A stretch of 5,557 nucleotides of DNA from Verrucomicrobiota bacterium (GTDB lineage: Bacteria; Verrucomicrobiota; Verrucomicrobiia; Limisphaerales; JAEYXS01): positions 1 to 5,557 of the forward strand of contig JAJNBN010000275.1 in the NCBI GenBank assembly GCA_021156225.1, written 5' to 3'. Numbering within the stretch: the first letter of the stretch is position 1; the number at the start of each line of letters is the position of its first letter. Shown here one piece after another: positions 1-5,557 of the stretch. The translations under genes were made by a program, and so were the position numbers. A model generated the notes under the pieces. That model made no database searches, had not been told where the DNA came from, and saw nothing but the letters and a program-made list of their open reading frames with translations.

Positions 1-19
1 CCCACCGGGATTAGGTGGG
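1..19. repeat. Small hairpin at the window start, upstream of prfB
   Basis: CCCACC (1-6) pairs with GGTGGG (14-19), a perfect 6-bp stem with a 7-nt loop, 51 nt before the prfB start. The same CCCACC/GGTGGG arms occur in the larger hairpin at 5324-5343, so it may be a degenerate or truncated relative. No T run follows, so a terminator for an upstream gene is not supported. Confidence 0.35.
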
Positions 20-70
20 GTGAAAATCTGCTGGGCAAAGGGCGTGGGGGTTTCTTACATTGGCGGTTCT

Positions 71-1217
71 ATGTTCGAGACGGCAAAGCAGACGTTGGCC
101 ACGGCACAGGATAAAGCCTCCCAATTACGGAGGTTTCTTTGACGTGCCGGGAGCACACAAGCGAATCGCGGAGGTAGAGGCCGAGATGACGCGGGATAAT
201 TTCTGGGACGTTCGGGAGAAGGCCCAGAAGCTCATCGACGAGTGTAATGCGCTCAAGAAGAAGGTGGAGCCGTTCATCGCGGCGGAGAAGCAGCTCGAAG
301 ATCTGGCGGTGATGATCGAACTGGGCGAGGCGGAGCCGCCGGAGGTGCAGATACCGATGGCGAAGGAAGTGGAGCGCGATACGCTGAAGGTGCAAGCGGC
401 ACTGGATGCGCTGGAGCTGCGGATTTTCCTCAACGGACCTTTCGATAGGCGGAATTGCATTTTCAGCATCAATGCGGGAGCGGGTGGCACGGAGTCGTGT
501 GACTGGGCGAGCATGTTGATGCGGATGTATCAGCGGTGGTTTGAATCGCGTGGCTGGACGTTTGAGGTCACGGATTTGCTGCCGGGTGAAACGGCGGGCG
601 TGAAGAGTGTGACGATGATGGTGAAGGGCGATATGGCGTATGGCTTTTGCAAAGCCGAGCGCGGGGTGCATCGCCTGGTGCGCATCTCGCCGTTTGACTC
701 GAATCAACGGCGGCATACGAGTTTCGCGAGTGTGGATGCGATGGCGGAGATCGAGGAGACGGATCCGAATATTTCCATTCCCCCGGGCGAGTTGCGGGTG
801 GATACATTCCGCTCCGGCGGCAAGGGCGGTCAGAACGTGAACAAGGTGGAGACGGCGGTGCGCATCACGCATATCCCGACGGGCTTGGTGGCGGCCTCGC
901 AGACGGAGCGGTCGCAGCATCAGAACCGGCATACGGCGATGACGTTGCTGGTGTCGAAGCTGTTCGCGCTGCGGCAGGACGAGCAGAAAAACGAAATGGA
1001 GCGCTTCTACGGGGACAAGGGCAGTGTGTCCTGGGGCAACCAGATCCGGAGCTATGTATTCCAGCCGTACCGGATGGTGAAGGACTTGCGCACGGGTTGC
1101 GAGACGAGCGATGTGCAAGGCGTGATGGATGGTGACCTGGACGCGTATGTGAATGCGTGGTTGCGCGCGGGTTGTCCGACGAAACGCATCCAAGGTGCTT
1201 CGATGGACGACGAATAG
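71..1217 (+). CDS. prfB: Peptide chain release factor 2 (RF2), expressed by programmed +1 frameshift
   Basis: RF2 recognises UGA and UAA stop codons in the ribosomal A site and triggers peptide release. The coding sequence is join(71..139,141..1217), giving 381 residues (E. coli RF2 has 365). A first ORF starts at ATG 71 with MFE, like E. coli RF2, and runs 23 codons to an in-frame TGA at 140-142. Skipping T140 continues with GAC (Asp24) in the long frame. Visible motifs are the SPF stop-codon recognition tripeptide at residues 206-208 and the catalytic GGQ at 252-254, whose Gln is normally methylated by PrmC. SPF rather than PxT, together with the frameshift, separates RF2 from RF1. Ser248 occupies the position of E. 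coli K-12 Thr246. The long frame is also open upstream to a TTG at 60, but that stretch (starting MAVLCSRR) does not resemble RF2, so I reject that start. Only a weak GGCGG lies upstream of ATG 71. trpC follows after 6 nt. Confidence 0.96.
129..143 (+). promoter_or_regulatory. RF2 programmed +1 ribosomal frameshift site
   Basis: The sequence shows GGAGG (129-133), a 3-nt spacer TTT (134-136), the slippery codon CTT (137-139), then TGA (140-142) followed by C143. The classical E. coli prfB site is AGGGGG, three nucleotides, CTT, TGA, C, so order and spacing match. In the known mechanism the internal Shine-Dalgarno-like element pairs with 16S rRNA and pulls the ribosome forward. When RF2 is scarce the UGA is read slowly, the P-site tRNA-Leu slips from CUU to UUU, and synthesis continues; when RF2 is plentiful, termination gives a 23-residue peptide. 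This is negative autoregulation. The frames fit: codons before the slip start at positions equal to 2 mod 3, and those after at 0 mod 3. Confidence 0.95.
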
Positions 1218-1223
1218 GCGAGC

Positions 1224-2039
1224 ATGAGCAGAGCGAACATTCTGGATACGATCGTGGCGCAGAAGCGGCTGGAGATAGCCGAGCTGCCCGCGCACGTGCC
1301 CACGGTGGAAGAGATCCGTGCGGTGTTGGCAAAGCGGGGTGGGCGGCGGGATTTCGTCGCGGCATTGCGCCAGCCGCGCAAGGGCAAGGTGGGCCTGATC
1401 GCAGAAGTGAAGAAGGCGTCGCCGTCGGCGGGGATCATCCGGGCGGATTTCGATGCGGTGAAGATCGCGCTGGAGTATGAGGCGGCGGGTGCGTCGTGCT
1501 TGTCGGTGTTGACGGATGAGAAGTTCTTCCAAGGTTCGCCGGAATATCTGAAGGCCATCCGGCAGGTGGTGAAGCTGCCGCTCTTGCGGAAGGACTTCAT
1601 CATCGATGAGCGTCAGATCATGCAGGCGGCGGAGTGGGGCGCGGATTGTATCCTGTTGATCGTGGCGATTCTTGATGATGACCAATTGAAGCGGTTCCGC
1701 GAACTGGCGGAGGGCGCGGGATTGGCGGCACTGGTGGAGGTGCATGATGAGGAAGAGTTGCAACGGGCCTTGGCGACGGGCGCGACATTCATCGGGGTGA
1801 ACAATCGGGACTTGAAGGTGTTCAAGGTGGACCTCGGTACGACGGAGCGGCTGGCGACGCAGATCTCGGGCTTGAAGACGGAGCGGTTCTTGGTGGCGGA
1901 AAGCGGTATTCATAAGCGCGAGGACGTGGTGCGGTTGGAGGCATGCGGGGCGCAGGCGATCTTGGTAGGTGAATCCCTCATGCGGGAGAGGGATATCAAG
2001 GCGAAGGTGTTAGAACTGTTGGGCGCTGGTCAAAACTAG
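1224..2039 (+). CDS. trpC: Indole-3-glycerol-phosphate synthase
   Basis: This cytoplasmic TIM-barrel enzyme converts 1-(2-carboxyphenylamino)-1-deoxyribulose 5-phosphate to indole-3-glycerol phosphate with loss of CO2 and water, in tryptophan synthesis. The 271 residues match a single-function TrpC, with no fused TrpF. Family motifs appear in order: EVKKASPS (Glu61, Lys63), LRKDF (Lys123, the expected general acid), VEVHDEEEL (Glu172), IGVNNRDL (Asn193), AESGI (Glu226-Ser227) and the phosphate-binding end AILVGESLM (245-253). These correspond to the catalytic and binding residues known from Sulfolobus IGPS (Glu51, Lys53, Lys110, Glu159, Asn180, Ser211). All appear intact, so the enzyme should be active. 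ATG 1224 is 6 nt after the prfB stop and has no strong Shine-Dalgarno, which suggests co-transcription and perhaps translational coupling. No other trp gene is present in the window. Confidence 0.97.
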   Translation: MSRANILDTIVAQKRLEIAELPAHVPTVEEIRAVLAKRGGRRDFVAALRQPRKGKVGLIAEVKKASPSAGIIRADFDAVKIALEYEAAGASCLSVLTDEKFFQGSPEYLKAIRQVVKLPLLRKDFIIDERQIMQAAEWGADCILLIVAILDDDQLKRFRELAEGAGLAALVEVHDEEELQRALATGATFIGVNNRDLKVFKVDLGTTERLATQISGLKTERFLVAESGIHKREDVVRLEACGAQAILVGESLMRERDIKAKVLELLGAGQN

Positions 2040-2102
2040 CCAGCGGCGGTCGGGATTTTAGCTTTGTGCGATGGCAAATTGCGGTTACTCTCTACTCAAC
2101 AC

Positions 2103-3680
2103 ATGAGCGAGGCTCAAGCCAGCATCGAGCAGAAACCCATTGCCACAACGACACGCAAACCCTTGCGTGTGCTGGTGGTGGAGGATTCGGAATTTGATGC
2201 ACGTATCCTGGTAAATGTGTTGCGGCAGGGCGGTTACGAACCGAAGTGGCAACGGGTGGAAACGGCACCGCAGATGCAGGCGGCCTTGAAGGAAAAGGAG
2301 TGGGAGGTGGTGCTGGCGGATTATAATCTGCCGGAGTTCAGCGCACCGGAAGCCCTCAAACTTCTCCAGGACAGCGGCATTGATCTGCCCTTCATCATCA
2401 TCTCCGGTGGCATCGGTGAGGACATCGCGGTGGCGGCGATGAAGGCGGGGGCGCATGATTATTTCATGAAAGGCCAGCTCGCGCGACTGGTCGCGGCGGT
2501 GGAGCGGGAGATGCGCGAGGTATCCATCCGCACCGCGCGGCGCATGGCGGAAGATTCCGTGCGCGAGAGCGAAGTGCGGTATCGCCTGCTGTGGGAGACG
2601 GCCACGGATGCGGTGTTGCTGATGGATACGAACAGCGTGATCCATTTCGCGAACCCGGCGGTGGAAGTGATCTTTGGTTACAAGCCGGAAGAGATTGTCG
2701 GCAAGAACCTGACGATTTTGCTGCCGGACAAACCTTTGAGCACTACGGATGCGGAGTTGGTGAAATCCCTGCACTCAGGAGTGGTAAACTCACGGCGGCA
2801 CATGCTGGAGACGGTGGGGCAGCGCAAGGACGGGCGCGATACGCTGCTGGAAATCGTGTTCAACGACATGGAGCTGCAGGGGAAACGCTGGTTTGTGGCG
2901 TTCATCCGTGACATCACGGAGCGTAAGAAGGCGGAGAAGGAATTACGCGAGAATCAGGAGCAGTTCCGCGTGGCGCGTGAGATCCAAGAGCGGCTTTTCC
3001 CGAAGGAATCACCGCGGCTGGCTGATTTTGACATCGCGGGTTCATCGCATCCGGCAGAAGCGGCGGGTGGCGATTATTTCGATTATTTGCCGATGTTGCA
3101 TAGCCGCGTGGGCGTGGCGATCGGGGATGTGACGGGGCATGGCATCGGGCCGGCGTTGCTGATGGCGGAGACGCGGGCGTATCTGCGCATCCTGGCACGG
3201 AATCGTGATGACGTGGGGGAGATTTTGACGCGGGCAAATCGCGTGCTGGCGGAAGACGTGGGCAGCGAGCGGTTCGTGACGATGTTGCTGGTGCAGATCG
3301 ATCCGACGACGCGGAGCATCGTATATGCGAGCGCAGGGCACTCGACGGGTTATGTGTTGAATTCGCAAGGGCAGGTGCGGTCGGAACTGAAGCGCACGGG
3401 CAAGCCGCTGGGCATCAAGCCGGACACGGAATACAAATCGGCCTCACCGCTCATCCTCACGCCGGGTGAGATCGTGCTGTTACTTACGGATGGCATCGAG
3501 GAGGCGATGAATGCGGATGATGAATTTTTCGGTGCGGACGAGATGTTGAGGGTGGTGCGGGAAAACCGGCACCGATCATCGCGCGATATCGTGGAGGCTT
3601 TGTATGAGGCGGTGCAGGCGTTCAGCGGGGAAGGGCAGCAGACGGATGATTTCACGGCGGTGGTATTGAAGGTGAAGTAG
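2103..3680 (+). CDS. Response regulator with PAS domain and PP2C (SpoIIE/RsbU-type) serine phosphatase output
   Basis: A 525-residue cytoplasmic signalling protein with no visible membrane segment. Residues about 21-140 form a receiver: acidic pair Glu27-Asp28, phosphoacceptor Asp73 in LADYNLP, Ser101 after a beta strand (IIISGG) and Lys123 in YFMKG. Residues about 158-273 are a PAS domain (RLLWETATDAVLLMDTNSVI) with a PAC-like end (FIRDITERKKAEKEL). A charged, probably coiled-coil linker (272-298) leads to a SpoIIE/PP2C domain (about 300-525) with metal-binding motifs GGDYFD (Asp324), GDVTGHG (Asp342), LTDGIEE (Asp463) and TDDFTAV (Asp515-Asp516). Family knowledge predicts that phosphorylation of Asp73 controls dephosphorylation of a serine-phosphorylated anti-sigma antagonist. 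No such partner and no histidine kinase lie in the window. I chose ATG 2103 because the N-terminus MSEAQAS leads directly into the receiver; a TTG at 2064 would add 13 unrelated residues. No clear Shine-Dalgarno precedes either start. Confidence 0.93.
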   Translation: MSEAQASIEQKPIATTTRKPLRVLVVEDSEFDARILVNVLRQGGYEPKWQRVETAPQMQAALKEKEWEVVLADYNLPEFSAPEALKLLQDSGIDLPFIIISGGIGEDIAVAAMKAGAHDYFMKGQLARLVAAVEREMREVSIRTARRMAEDSVRESEVRYRLLWETATDAVLLMDTNSVIHFANPAVEVIFGYKPEEIVGKNLTILLPDKPLSTTDAELVKSLHSGVVNSRRHMLETVGQRKDGRDTLLEIVFNDMELQGKRWFVAFIRDITERKKAEKELRENQEQFRVAREIQERLFPKESPRLADFDIAGSSHPAEAAGGDYFDYLPMLHSRVGVAIGDVTGHGIGPALLMAETRAYLRILARNRDDVGEILTRANRVLAEDVGSERFVTMLLVQIDPTTRSIVYASAGHSTGYVLNSQGQVRSELKRTGKPLGIKPDTEYKSASPLILTPGEIVLLLTDGIEEAMNADDEFFGADEMLRVVRENRHRSSRDIVEALYEAVQAFSGEGQQTDDFTAVVLKVK

Positions 3681-3696
3681 GAATGCATGCTGACGC

Positions 3697-3715
3697 CGCC
3701 TTCTTCGAAAAGGCG
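3697..3715 (+). terminator. Weak stem-loop after the phosphatase gene, possible terminator
   Basis: CGCCTT (3697-3702) pairs with AAGGCG (3710-3715), a perfect 6-bp stem with a 7-nt loop, beginning 17 nt past the stop codon. The position suits transcription termination, but no run of T follows (the next bases are AGTTAAGTTGG). It is at best a weak intrinsic terminator and may be chance. Confidence 0.25.
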
Positions 3716-3768
3716 AGTTAAGTTGGTGGGGGAAAGAAACGGCGGAAGGCGGGCACCCCTCACCCCGG

Positions 3769-3793
3769 CCCTCTCCCCTCCGAGGGGCGAGGG
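3769..3793. repeat. C/G-rich imperfect palindrome, REP-like intergenic repeat
   Basis: CCCTCTCCCCT (3769-3779) and AGGGGCGAGGG (3783-3793) form an 11-bp stem with one T/C mismatch and a 3-nt loop. It is preceded by CCCCTCACCCCGG (3756-3768). A leading CTCACCCCGGCCCTCTCCCC followed by its near-complement is a pattern I recognise from dispersed intergenic repeats in several bacterial groups. This assignment is from memory and no second copy lies in this window. Confidence 0.6.
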
Positions 3794-3918
3794 AGATTGC
3801 GCGTTGCCTTGCTTTCCTCAGCTACTGACAATCGAGGGCAGCGCGAGGATGCACCCGAAGGAGGCAGCCGGACAAAAAGGCGCTTGTTGGTTCGGCATAA
3901 CGAGGCAATGTTTCGGGA

Positions 3919-4689
3919 ATGCGTGAAGGTAAAATCACGGTCGAGGCGATTAAGGGCATGAAGGGGCGTCGGCGACTCGCCTCCCTCACGGCGTATGACT
4001 ATCCCATGGCCCGTTTACTGGATGAGGCGGGCATTCCTCTTTTGTTAGTTGGTGATTCACTGGGCATGGTGGTGCTGGGTTATCCGGACACTACGCATGT
4101 GACGATGGCGGAGATCGAGCATCACGTAAGGGCGGTGGCCCGGGCGAATCCAAAGGCGATGATTGCGGCGGACCTGCCGTTTCACAGTTATGTGACGCCG
4201 CAATGTGCGGTGGCGAATGCGCAACGGTTGATGGATGCGGGGGCGGATGCAGTGAAGGCGGAGGGTGGTCGCGAGATTCTGCCGCAAATCATGGCGATCA
4301 AGGAGGCAGGCATCCCGTTCATCGGACATTTGGGCATGTTGCCGCAACATATCCTGGAAGAGGGGAAGTATCGCATCAAGGGCAAGGATGAAGAGGGCCG
4401 TGCGAAGCTGATCGATGATGCGATCGCATTACATGAAGCGGATGTGTTCGCGGTGGTGCTGGAATTGGTGACGCCGCCGGTCGCGAAAGAGATGACGGAG
4501 AAGTTTCCGTTTGTCACCATCGGCATCGGGTCGGGGACGGATTGCGATGGGCAGATTCTGGTGACGCATGATTTGATCGGGATGTTCCCGTGGTTCACAC
4601 CACGGTTTGTAAAGCCGACGCGGCAGTGCGGGGTGGAGATACGGTCGGCAGTAGAAACCTGGAAAGCGGAGGTGGAACGTGTCGGATAA
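3919..4689 (+). CDS. panB: 3-methyl-2-oxobutanoate (ketopantoate) hydroxymethyltransferase
   Basis: PanB transfers a hydroxymethyl group from 5,10-methylenetetrahydrofolate to 2-oxoisovalerate, forming ketopantoate, the first committed step to pantothenate and coenzyme A. The protein has 256 residues (E. coli PanB has 264) and lacks the short C-terminal tail. Key residues stand within one position of E. coli numbering: Asp46-Ser47 in VGDSLGM and Asp85 in ADLPF (magnesium and substrate), Lys113 and Glu115 in VKAEGG, and Glu182 in LELVTPP (catalytic base). TAYDYPMA near the start, GHLGMLPQ at 136-143 and the DGQILVTHD segment near 210-218 are further family signatures. ATG 3919 gives MREGKITVEAIKGMKG, the right distance before TAYDY. 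The upstream Shine-Dalgarno is weak (CGGGA). The end overlaps moaC by 11 nt, so the two are probably one operon. panC and panD are not in the window. Confidence 0.97.
   Translation: MREGKITVEAIKGMKGRRRLASLTAYDYPMARLLDEAGIPLLLVGDSLGMVVLGYPDTTHVTMAEIEHHVRAVARANPKAMIAADLPFHSYVTPQCAVANAQRLMDAGADAVKAEGGREILPQIMAIKEAGIPFIGHLGMLPQHILEEGKYRIKGKDEEGRAKLIDDAIALHEADVFAVVLELVTPPVAKEMTEKFPFVTIGIGSGTDCDGQILVTHDLIGMFPWFTPRFVKPTRQCGVEIRSAVETWKAEVERVG
4668..4672 (+). promoter_or_regulatory. Ribosome binding site deciding the moaC GTG start
   Basis: GGAGG lies 6 nt before GTG 4679, within the final codons of panB. It supports a GTG start and an 11-nt overlap with panB rather than a later start. Apart from the frameshift stimulator in prfB, it is the clearest Shine-Dalgarno sequence near any start in this window. 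Confidence 0.8.
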
Positions 4690-5155
4690 ACTGACTCATA
4701 TTGACGACAAGGGACGGGCGTCCATGGTGGATGTCTCGGCGAAGGCGATCCAATTGCGCGAGGCGGTGGCACGTGGCGAGATTCTGTTGCTGCCGAATAC
4801 GTTGAAGCTCATCCGCGAGAATGCGGTGGCGAAGGGCGATGTGTTTTCCGTGGCGCGCGTGGCGGGTATCATGGCGGCGAAGCGCACGGGGGAATTGATT
4901 CCGTTGTGTCATCCGCTGCCCATCACCCATTGCGAGGTGCAGTTCGAGATTCCGGACACGAATGATCGGGTGGTCATCACGGCGTCGGCGAAGATCACGG
5001 CGCAGACGGGTATCGAGATGGAGGCGCTCACGGCGGTGAGTGTGGCGGCGCTGACGATCTACGACATGTGCAAGGCCGTGGACAAGACGATGGTCATCAC
5101 TGAGGTGCAGTTGGTGTCGAAGACGAAGAAGGATTTGGAGCCGTTAAAAGGTTGA
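4679..5155 (+). CDS. moaC: Cyclic pyranopterin monophosphate synthase
   Basis: MoaC converts the MoaA product 3',8-cyclo-7,8-dihydro-GTP to cyclic pyranopterin monophosphate, completing the first stage of molybdenum cofactor synthesis. The 158-residue protein is close to E. coli MoaC (161) and nearly collinear with it. Active-site residues are all present, one position later than in E. coli: Lys52 in AKGDVF, His78 in LCHPL, Glu113 and Glu115 in GIEMEALTA, Asp129 and Lys132 in IYDMCKAV. The N-terminus LTHID...MVDVSAKA is typical. The start is GTG 4679, supported by the GGAGG six bases upstream and by the N-terminal match (MSDKLTHID against MSQLTHIN). It overlaps panB by 11 nt in another frame, which suggests translational coupling. 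No other molybdenum cofactor gene (moaA, moaD, moaE, mog) is in the window, and no clear terminator follows. Confidence 0.98.
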   Translation: MSDKLTHIDDKGRASMVDVSAKAIQLREAVARGEILLLPNTLKLIRENAVAKGDVFSVARVAGIMAAKRTGELIPLCHPLPITHCEVQFEIPDTNDRVVITASAKITAQTGIEMEALTAVSVAALTIYDMCKAVDKTMVITEVQLVSKTKKDLEPLKG

Positions 5156-5287
5156 AGCGGGTGTGATGAAATGCGGGTGAGCCAAGGGCGGTCTCGAGTG
5201 CGCCCGGCCCAGCCCGGAGGGCGAAAGAAATGGGGCGATGATTACAGCGGTTGATGGGAGTATGGGTGCGTAGCGAAAGTTTCTTTC

Positions 5288-5302
5288 GTCCCTGCCGGGA
5301 CT
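5288..5302. repeat. 15-nt direct repeat, copy 1
   Basis: GTCCCTGCCGGGACT is identical to positions 5357-5371. Each copy folds by itself as a 5-bp stem with a TGCC loop. The two copies flank the hairpin at 5324-5343. Confidence 0.9.
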
Positions 5303-5323
5303 TGGGTGGTGAAGGACGCCGTA

Positions 5324-5343
5324 CCCACCATTAAAATGGTGGG
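5324..5343. repeat. Perfect 8-bp hairpin in the composite repeat
   Basis: CCCACCAT (5324-5331) and ATGGTGGG (5336-5343) are exact reverse complements around a TAAA loop. The hairpin is followed by CTATTTTCGGG. The short T run after the stem (5347-5350) gives some resemblance to an intrinsic terminator on the + strand, but it lies about 170 nt past moaC and inside the repeat, so I read it as part of the repeat. Confidence 0.85.
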
Positions 5344-5356
5344 CTATTTTCGGGAA

Positions 5357-5371
5357 GTCCCTGCCGGGACT
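5357..5371. repeat. 15-nt direct repeat, copy 2
   Basis: Identical to 5288-5302. The preceding A5356 pairs with T5371, extending the stem to 6 bp (AGTCCC/GGGACT). Confidence 0.9.
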
Positions 5372-5493
5372 GCCGTAGGTTGGCCCGCCTCCCGAGAACA
5401 CGTCTCGCATCACCTGGTGGATCGTTGAATGATAAAACGGTTAGACGGTGATCCTTGGCACATCATAAATCCTCTTTGATTTTGGACGTTGAA
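5372..5493. other. Non-coding stretch between the two 3' repeat units
   Basis: I see no credible gene in these 122 nt. The longest feature is a short ATG frame at about 5429 that stops after 16 codons. Short complementary arms GGATC (5419-5423) and GATCC (5450-5454) are present but weak. Confidence 0.5.
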
Positions 5494-5536
5494 GCGGCAT
5501 AAATGCCGCGCTCCTGAAAAAGGTGCTGACGTCAGC
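5494..5536. repeat. Second structured repeat unit: hairpin plus 12-bp palindrome
   Basis: GCGGCA (5494-5499) pairs with TGCCGC (5504-5509) around TAAA. Fifteen nucleotides later comes GCTGAC/GTCAGC (5525-5536), a perfect palindrome with no spacer. The two are joined by GCTCCTGAAAAAGG. This hairpin has the same TAAA loop as the 5324-5343 hairpin but a different stem sequence. The combination resembles dispersed repeats I associate with Pedosphaera-like Verrucomicrobia, from memory only. The unit may continue past the window end. Confidence 0.55.
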
Positions 5537-5557
5537 CGCTGTAAGAGCCAGAGTTGC

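Larger units (their letters stand above)
3681..3918. other. Intergenic region before panB, no credible gene
   Basis: This 238-nt gap separates the phosphatase gene from panB. A + strand frame is open through it (3687-3926), but its translation is low-complexity, resembles no family I know and runs over the palindromic repeat, so I do not call a gene. The gap holds a small stem-loop (3697-3715) and a C/G-rich palindrome (3769-3793). The promoter for panB-moaC probably lies in the last 120 nt, but I could not find a convincing -35/-10 pair. Confidence 0.6.
5211..5371. repeat. Composite structured intergenic repeat downstream of moaC
   Basis: A 161-nt stretch packed with inverted and direct repeats. 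In order: GCCC-GGA-GGGC (5212-5222); CGAAAG-TTT-CTTTCG (5274-5288), a perfect 6-bp hairpin; GTCCC-TGCC-GGGAC (5288-5301); a perfect 8-bp hairpin (5324-5343); and a second copy of the GTCCC hairpin with one more base pair (5356-5371). In addition, CGAAAGAAA (5222-5230) can pair over nine bases with TTTCTTTCG (5280-5288), which would exclude the local 5274-5288 hairpin. Similar units, with an AGCCCGGAGGGC start, a GGGCTATT segment after a hairpin and GTCCCTGCCGGGACT motifs, are familiar to me from Planctomycetes and Verrucomicrobia intergenic regions, though I cannot give a family name. The minus-strand frame across it (5144-5413) looks like translated repeat, not a gene. Confidence 0.65.

Noticed and set aside
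60..140. TTG-started in-frame N-terminal extension of the long prfB frame (MAVLCSRR...)
   Set aside because: It does not resemble RF2, whereas the overlapping frame from ATG 71 does and leads precisely into the frameshift motif.
144..1217. Internal GTG 144 start for prfB with GGAGG 129-133 as ribosome binding site
   Set aside because: GGAGG has the exact RF2 frameshift spacing to CTT TGA C; a start here would lose the conserved N-terminal helix region.
69..1913. 614-residue minus-strand open frame
   Set aside because: It lies opposite prfB and most of trpC, both certain. Its Arg/His/Leu-rich translation is the usual antisense shadow of GC-rich coding sequence.
2024..2045. Possible terminator after trpC (CGCTGG pairing with CCAGCG)
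   Set aside because: A 6-bp stem with a 10-nt loop that overlaps the trpC end and has no T run right after it; too weak to call.
2064..2102. TTG start at 2064 for the response regulator
   Set aside because: The 13 added residues do not look like part of the receiver and no better ribosome binding site supports it; ATG 2103 is preferred, though not proven.
3849..3926. Small 25-codon ORF overlapping the panB start by 8 nt, possible leader peptide
   Set aside because: No ribosome binding site at a proper distance, no recognisable attenuator composition (few Val/Ile/Leu codons) and no paired terminator structure.
5186..5205. GGGCG...CGCCC stem after moaC as a terminator
   Set aside because: Five base pairs with a 10-nt loop and no following T run.
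5144..5413. 89-residue minus-strand ORF
   Set aside because: It is a translation of the composite repeat and the moaC tail, Pro/Gly/His-rich with no family resemblance.
5419..5454. GGATC...GATCC inverted repeat
   Set aside because: Five-base arms around a 26-nt loop; expected by chance at this length.

Overview
This is a GC-rich bacterial window in which all five recognisable protein genes lie on the + strand: prfB (release factor 2), trpC (indole-3-glycerol-phosphate synthase), a multidomain signalling protein (response-regulator receiver, PAS, PP2C/SpoIIE-type phosphatase), panB (ketopantoate hydroxymethyltransferase) and moaC (cyclic pyranopterin monophosphate synthase). The genes are ordinary chromosomal housekeeping genes, each separated from the rest of its pathway. 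The intergenic hairpin repeats resemble ones I associate with Verrucomicrobia of the Pedosphaera/Limisphaera type, or related PVC bacteria. That assignment is an inference from memory of repeat style and is not proven here.

Layout: positions 1-70 are a short leader with one small hairpin. prfB occupies 71-1217 but is split between two frames. A short ORF from ATG 71 ends at an in-frame UGA (140-142), and a +1 slip at CTT-TGA-C joins it to the long downstream frame, exactly as in the classical RF2 autoregulatory frameshift. trpC follows after 6 nt and is probably co-transcribed. After a 63-nt gap comes the REC-PAS-PP2C protein (2103-3680). A 238-nt non-coding gap (3681-3918) holds a small stem-loop and an imperfect palindromic C/G-rich repeat. 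panB (3919-4689) and moaC (4679-5155) overlap by 11 nt and form a tight pair, with a good ribosome binding site for moaC inside the end of panB.

The last 400 nt (5156-5557) contain no credible gene. They hold a composite, highly structured repeat (about 5211-5371) with two identical 15-nt copies, a perfect 8-bp hairpin and two mutually exclusive pairings, then a second unit (5494-5536) of a hairpin plus a perfect 12-bp palindrome.

The genes do not form one pathway. They cover translation termination, tryptophan synthesis, pantothenate/CoA synthesis, molybdenum cofactor synthesis, and a phosphorelay-controlled phosphatase of the kind that acts in partner-switching regulation. I saw no CRISPR array, tRNA, rRNA, transposase or defence system. 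The best-supported notable feature is the prfB frameshift. The most open question is the origin and function of the 3' structured repeats.
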